From the NCBI GenBank assembly GCA_023376005.1, contig CM042152.1, forward strand, positions 90,807,948 to 90,871,947: DNA of 64,000 nucleotides, given 5' to 3'. This DNA is from Doryteuthis pealeii (lineage: Eukaryota; Mollusca; Cephalopoda; Myopsida; Loliginidae). A model generated the notes under the pieces. The model searched no databases and was not told the DNA's origin. It was given only the letters and a program-made list of their open reading frames with translations. A program made the position numbers and the translations under genes. This document shows, piece by piece, positions 60,111-64,000 of this stretch (its first letter is position 1; each line of letters opens with the position of its first letter).

Positions 60111-60299
60111 TTTTGAATTCAGAGTTATCCCTCTCCTGACTGGTTACCTACCCAAGGTTGAAGGGCCCAGTCTGCCCTACTATTTAACCCATAGCTGGAG
60201 GGAGTTTTGAATTCAGAGTTATCCCTCTCCTAGACTGGTTACCTACCCAAGGCTGAAGAGCCCAGTCTGCCCTACTATTTAACCCTTAGCTGGAGGGAG
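60111..60299 (+). repeat. two tandem 94-95-bp repeats
   Basis: Unit 1 is 60111-60204 and unit 2 is 60205-60299, both starting TTTTGAATTCAGAGTTATCC and ending AGCTGGAGGGAG, about 96 percent identical. The unit contains TATTTAACCCATAG, the inverse of the motif near the end of repeat X (CTATGGGTTAAATA), a possible distant relation. Confidence 0.85.
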
Positions 60300-60305
60300 A
60301 ATATA

Positions 60306-60545
60306 TTATGACACATGGGTTTCGCGTCGTCATCATCTCACCATTGTTCTCGTCCAAATCGTCTGGGAGAATATCGATCACAACCAATAGCAGTCTCCAG
60401 ATCGATACTCTGGATTGTTACGTACAGGACGTCCGGAGAGATTTGATGATCAATAGCAGTCTGTCCGGATCATCTCTGTCACTTCTGTCACTGGCCGTAT
60501 CTATCGTACCCCAACGCCGTGTCTGAACGCACCCATGTGTCATAA
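60306..60545. mobile_element. 240-bp TIR element
   Basis: Perfect 15-bp inverted termini TTATGACACATGGGT (60306-60320) and its inverse (60531-60545). The inside has a partial duplication (CAATAGCAGTCT at about 60384 and 60450). No transposase and no obvious target duplication; superfamily unknown. Confidence 0.6.
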
Positions 60546-61354
60546 GGGAAACAACACAACAACAAGAGAGATGAAGAGAAGACAATGTCAGGTGAACTTC
60601 AGAAAAGGCAGGGAGATATATAATACGTATTCATCTGCTGCTATCTCCCCTGGTTGTCGAGATGGGGGGTTCCCCACCTTTCTTTGTAGACCTCTGCTAA
60701 GGCTAGCGTCTAGTGGGCATCTAACATTTATCTCTTCAGTTCAGGGCTCATGTGCACTCTTCGGCTCCCAGGGACTAACTGCTCTCTCCGTTGTCCCAAG
60801 ACTAACTGACTAAACTTTTCAAATTTCCCAGAAATCCCCAAATCTCATCTCACTCTCGTATGAAATCTCATCCTCCGAGATTTGTGTCTAAAACCCCGGG
60901 TTTTTGAAAAGTTCTTGTCTTAATCTAGGTCATATTTTATTGCTAGTCTAAACTATAGTTAACCCTCAAATTGGTCAAACCCAGTCTTCTCGTCTCCTAA
61001 GAAGAGATTATCATCCTTTTATATCTATTGCCACCCACAACCAATATGCTTACTTACACACACATATATGCATACCCACACACACACATGTATGTATACA
61101 TACGCACATATGTATGTATGTATCTATCTATACATAATATATTCACACACATTATCTACACTAGAACACACACACATATTTATACATATATGTGGTTTGA
61201 CTTACTACTTATTAATTCAATATAATTACTACTACGTATCTATATAACTAAGTGTGCATTTATATGCACACACACATTCTTACACCCACCGTTGTATTAT
61301 AATATGGATTCATACCTTTCCCAAGGGTATTAGCGCTATGTGAAATGCCAACAG

Positions 61355-61394
<40 letters not shown>

Positions 61395-61829
61395 ATTTTG
61401 TTCTAATCACTTAATCTATCTATTTTATTTTATTCTTATCACTCAGTATTCATTTGTTCATATCTCTGTCTTTAATCCATTAGTTTTACTCACAGATCTG
61501 TCATTTTTTTCCCTGTTTATGTCACTTAATCTATCTTCGTCAATTCTATCTCAATCTGTACGTATCTCTTAATTCGTTATAGTATCAATCTACTAGACAT
61601 GTTCATGCAGGTCGTTCATAAGATAAGAAAAATCAATAGATTACGATCTTTTCTATGCACCCAGTGTTTCTTTATATTAGAATGCACCATGGTAGGGAAG
61701 ATATTTACTCGAGTCCACATAATCCAATGACCAACATTAGCATTAGTATATCCGTGATATACTAACACTGATCACAACGGAAGGAAAAGCAAGATAAACT
61801 CATTTACACATACAAGAGAATTTAATATG
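60546..61829. other. no gene; microsatellites
   Basis: Intergenic sequence with CA/TA-rich stretches (61040-61200) and a TA tract (61356-61390). Frames at 60535-60813 and 61345-61572 are short and unmatched. Confidence 0.5.
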
Positions 61830-61983
61830 TCTCTGAATTTTTTAGATGAGGCTTGATAATTATTATTATTTGTATTATTCGGACCATTGTCCTCATTTCA
61901 TTGTTATCTGTACAACGTTTCGGTGGATGTGCACTCCGGCCTTCTTCAGGTGAACCTTCTCGTACTCGGGAACCTTCTCGGAC
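61830..61983 (-). mobile_element. module Y, minus orientation
   Basis: Inverse of the module at 56505-56695, ending in the GTTCACCTGAAGAAGGCCGG type core (61955-61925). The stem II right strand is altered (CCACCGAAAC), so the hammerhead-like core is damaged. Confidence 0.6.
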
Positions 61984-62146
61984 ACGTAGCCTAGTGGATA
62001 AAGGAGTTAGGTTAAGACAGTTCTAAGTGAAAGTTATCTCTAGAATGCAGTTTCAATCCTGGTCAGGGGTAGCAGTAACATGGAATGATAATTAACACAG
62101 TTTAACACCTGTACACCAGCTATGATTAGCGGAATGAGAACAGGAT
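61984..62146 (+). mobile_element. tRNA-derived SINE-like segment
   Basis: A box TAGCCTAGTGGATAA (about 61986-62000) and B-box-like AGTTTCAATCCTGG (about 62048-62061) in tRNA-like order. Sits directly after module Y(-). Same family as 49577-49720. Confidence 0.6.
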
Positions 62147-62150
62147 ACCC

Positions 62151-62618
62151 TGTTGCATAGCGTGTCGTCACTGTACTAAATTGCAATAGTTTTATCTTCG
62201 TTGTAAGGGATGACAATAATACCAAAGTTATCCTCCAGAAGTTTATTGAAATAAATTCAAGCTTCTTAACTTCGAGAGAGAGGGTCAGTTTAATTAATAT
62301 ATTCAGTCTTTAGACTTTCGGTCCTTCGATTAAATTTCTGGGCGACAAGCTTTTTCAGTTGGTAAATATTAACGCTAGCTTTTCCGACACCAACTACACG
62401 AGGTCCCGCTCGGCCGACTACTGACCCCAATCACCTCCTCTCTCTCCGCGTGACTGCCTCCGGGACTCTGACGACTGACCTGTCTGAAGCCCTCGGTTCT
62501 TTTATATTCATAGCTACTCCCACGTATTTTTATCTCTTGATCTGATAACGGGCAGGTGTTAAACTTCTTTGTTTAATAAAACCGGGAATTCATATTTCCC
62601 TTTGTATAATATATAACA
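62151..62618 (-). mobile_element. solo LTR, 468 bp, Gypsy-like
   Basis: It is bounded by ACCC on both sides (62147-62150 and 62619-62622), begins TGTTGCATAG and ends TATATAACA (minus strand: TGTTATATAT...CAACA), thus TG...CA ends with a 4-bp target duplication as in Ty3/Gypsy LTRs. The uninterrupted target is at about 49710-49725, which confirms the insertion. On the minus strand a TATA box (ATATAAAAG, 62507-62499) and AATAAA (62247-62242) mark U3, R and U5. No internal region, so it arose by LTR recombination. Confidence 0.88.
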
Positions 62619-62624
62619 ACCCAT

Positions 62625-62825
62625 CGGGGACTGAATAAAGGGTTTGGTTCAAAGTTTCTAGATGGCTTCCGATTGCGACAAGAAGGTTCCCGATTACGAC
62701 AAGAAGGTTCCCGAGCCCGAGAAGGTTCACCTGGAGAAGGCGGGAGGACACATCGGCCGAAACGTTGTACAGATAACAATGAAGAGGAAGACAATAGTCC
62801 GAATAATACAAATAATACTAAGAAA
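62625..62825 (+). mobile_element. module Y, plus orientation
   Basis: Starts ACTGAATAAAGGGTTTGGTT and continues through GTTCCCGA repeats to the core, here CTGGAGAAGGCGGGAGGAC and CGGCCGAAACGTTGTACAG; the A-to-G change in the CUGA core would destroy a hammerhead. It completes Y(-)...SINE...Y(+) with the solo LTR inserted between. Confidence 0.6.
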
Positions 62826-63250
62826 ATTTAAACTTTATGTACATGATATAGGTACAAGTAACATGAAAATAAGTAATATACAAACGTGTCTCATTGTAGA
62901 ATTATACATATATTGTTTCATGAACATGCAGTATGTGGAAAGGGTATAAAATGGAAAAAAGGTTTACTTGACAACTATGGGTAATATCGTCATGTAACAT
63001 TACTGTTCCATGGCAGGGGTAGAGACAAACTCCCTACAGTTCAAAGGTCGAGAAGTAATTTGTGGACTGTCGTGAGAAATCACAGGAGGCCTCTAACGGA
63101 AATGCCAATTCTCTTACGGGTATTCTGCTTTGCTGGTCTGCGTAGCTTGACAGATAGCTTTAAACAAGACGGTCTACGAAAACGATTAACGATTAAATGA
63201 GGCAACTTAAAAGAAAAACTGAAGATGATGGAATGAACAAGAAAGTTAAA
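62826..63250. other. no gene
   Basis: Unique-looking sequence with no coding, RNA or repeat signal that I can support. Confidence 0.5.
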
Positions 63251-63343
63251 TATATATATATATATATTGATGAAGACAAACGAACAAGTTTGTGTTCATC
63301 ATATATATATATATAATATATATAATATATATATATATATATA

Positions 63344-63480
63344 TAAGTAAAGAAATAACAAAAGACTTTTGCTCTGTGACTCTAACATTAAGAGCACACA
63401 TTGAGCTCTCAAACTGCGACAGGTTTTTAAAAATAAAACTCTTGTGTCGTAAGGAAGATTTCTTCTCTGGACTTTTGGAT
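63344..63480 (+). mobile_element. deletion derivative of the hammerhead element
   Basis: Starts AAGTAAAGAAATAACAAAAG, then jumps to CTCTGTGACTCTAACATTAA and runs to TTCTCTGGACTTTTGGAT, matching 10321-10590 without the hammerhead hairpin. Flanked on both sides by TA tracts like the 10-kb copies. Confidence 0.75.
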
Positions 63481-63517
63481 ATATATTATATTATATATAT
63501 ATATATATTATATATAT

Positions 63518-63667
63518 ATGGGAGAATATGTGCTTAATTGAAGTCGTACCTAATTTTAAAAGTTAATTAATTAATAATAAATTAATTAGGCGGGCATACC
63601 TAATTAATTATTAATTAATTAACTTTCAAAATTAGGTACGACTTCAATTAAGCACATATTCTCCCAT
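63518..63667. mobile_element. 150-bp near-perfect palindrome
   Basis: About 65-bp arms (ATGGGAGAATATGTGCTTAA and its inverse ending at 63667) around a short GGCGGGCATACC centre, with internal TTAATTAATTAA repeats. It sits next to a TA tract. Probably a foldback MITE. Confidence 0.7.
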
Positions 63668-63722
63668 AAATTGTCGGCTAAAAAAAAAGCCAGATCATAA
63701 AACACATCGCTGTGTATTCACT

Positions 63723-63772
<50 letters not shown>

Positions 63773-64000
63773 ATTAAAATCACTTCTGCCATACGTTTCT
63801 TGTTTATCAAATATGTGGGTATTAAAATAGAATTAAAATAAAAAAATAGAAAAATAACAAATTCCCATGAGCCTTCAGACCGGAAGAACCCTCCGTGAAT
63901 GTGAATTGTGCAGGTAAAAGGAACCACTTCCGACTATCAAGTTAATCTCATTGCCTTTCGGGCTTAGGCCTTAAGTGGGAGCAGACGTTTACTGGACAGA
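63668..64000. other. no gene; TA tract
   Basis: TA tract at 63727-63770; the remaining bases to the window end show nothing recognisable. Confidence 0.5.

Overview
This is metazoan nuclear DNA, AT-rich and very repeat-dense. It has no operons and one convincing intact protein-coding gene: an intronless phospholipid scramblase on the minus strand (57284-58039). Almost everything else is transposon debris, hairpin (foldback) elements, satellites and microsatellites. The mixture is Penelope-like elements with hammerhead-ribozyme motifs, a non-LTR element with a restriction-like endonuclease that sits in TAA repeats, many foldback elements and TTAGGG-like repeats. It suggests an invertebrate, plausibly a mollusc such as a cephalopod, but that assignment is inference only.

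The layout is dominated by one 16-kb block present three times. Block copy 1 is 1-16051. Block copy 2 (about 16052-31890) is its reverse complement. Block copy 3 (about 31895-49561) is a direct copy again. After 49561 the sequence is single-copy to the end. Copy 2 and the first part of copy 3 (to about 39.5 kb) carry dense single-base indels like an unpolished long read; copy 1 and everything after about 39.5 kb look polished. Copies 1 and 2 share the same allele of every large variant checked (short minisatellite, two ~0.95-kb segments present, no 1.58-kb insertion). Copy 3 differs at all of them. The simplest reading is a fold-back (template plus complement) read retained in the assembly, joining two haplotypes or two paralogous loci.

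Within a block, left to right: an LTR-like edge; repeat X (305-868); an inverted repeat with internal repeat Z (about 1030-2110); a head-to-tail pile-up of 3' ends of the endonuclease-type non-LTR element joined at TAA tails (2240-5465); a fragment resembling the end of X (about 5790-5890); LTR-like sequence (about 6391-6950); short hairpin repeats (7555-7700); a 229-bp foldback element (8413-8641); a GC-rich segment and a second non-LTR fragment (9079-9971); TA-repeat islands holding a mariner-like fragment and a hammerhead ribozyme candidate (10010-10660); a 24-bp minisatellite (11415-11697; about 2.2 kb in copy 3); a second repeat X (13833-14432); a Tc1/mariner-type MITE (14593-14805); a foldback element with a TTAGGG-like core (15080-15342); and a Penelope-like GIY-YIG fragment with its inverted terminal module Y (15575-15977).

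The single-copy right part holds a tRNA-like SINE and module Y, more endonuclease-type non-LTR copies, an AT-rich degenerate repeat field, a palindromic element with two opposed hammerhead candidates (53610-54124), a foldback element carrying a nested insertion, a 0.95-kb polypurine satellite, module Y, a large foldback next to the scramblase gene, several TIR/foldback elements, a solo LTR whose empty site is also in the window, and a deletion derivative of the hammerhead element at 63344-63480.
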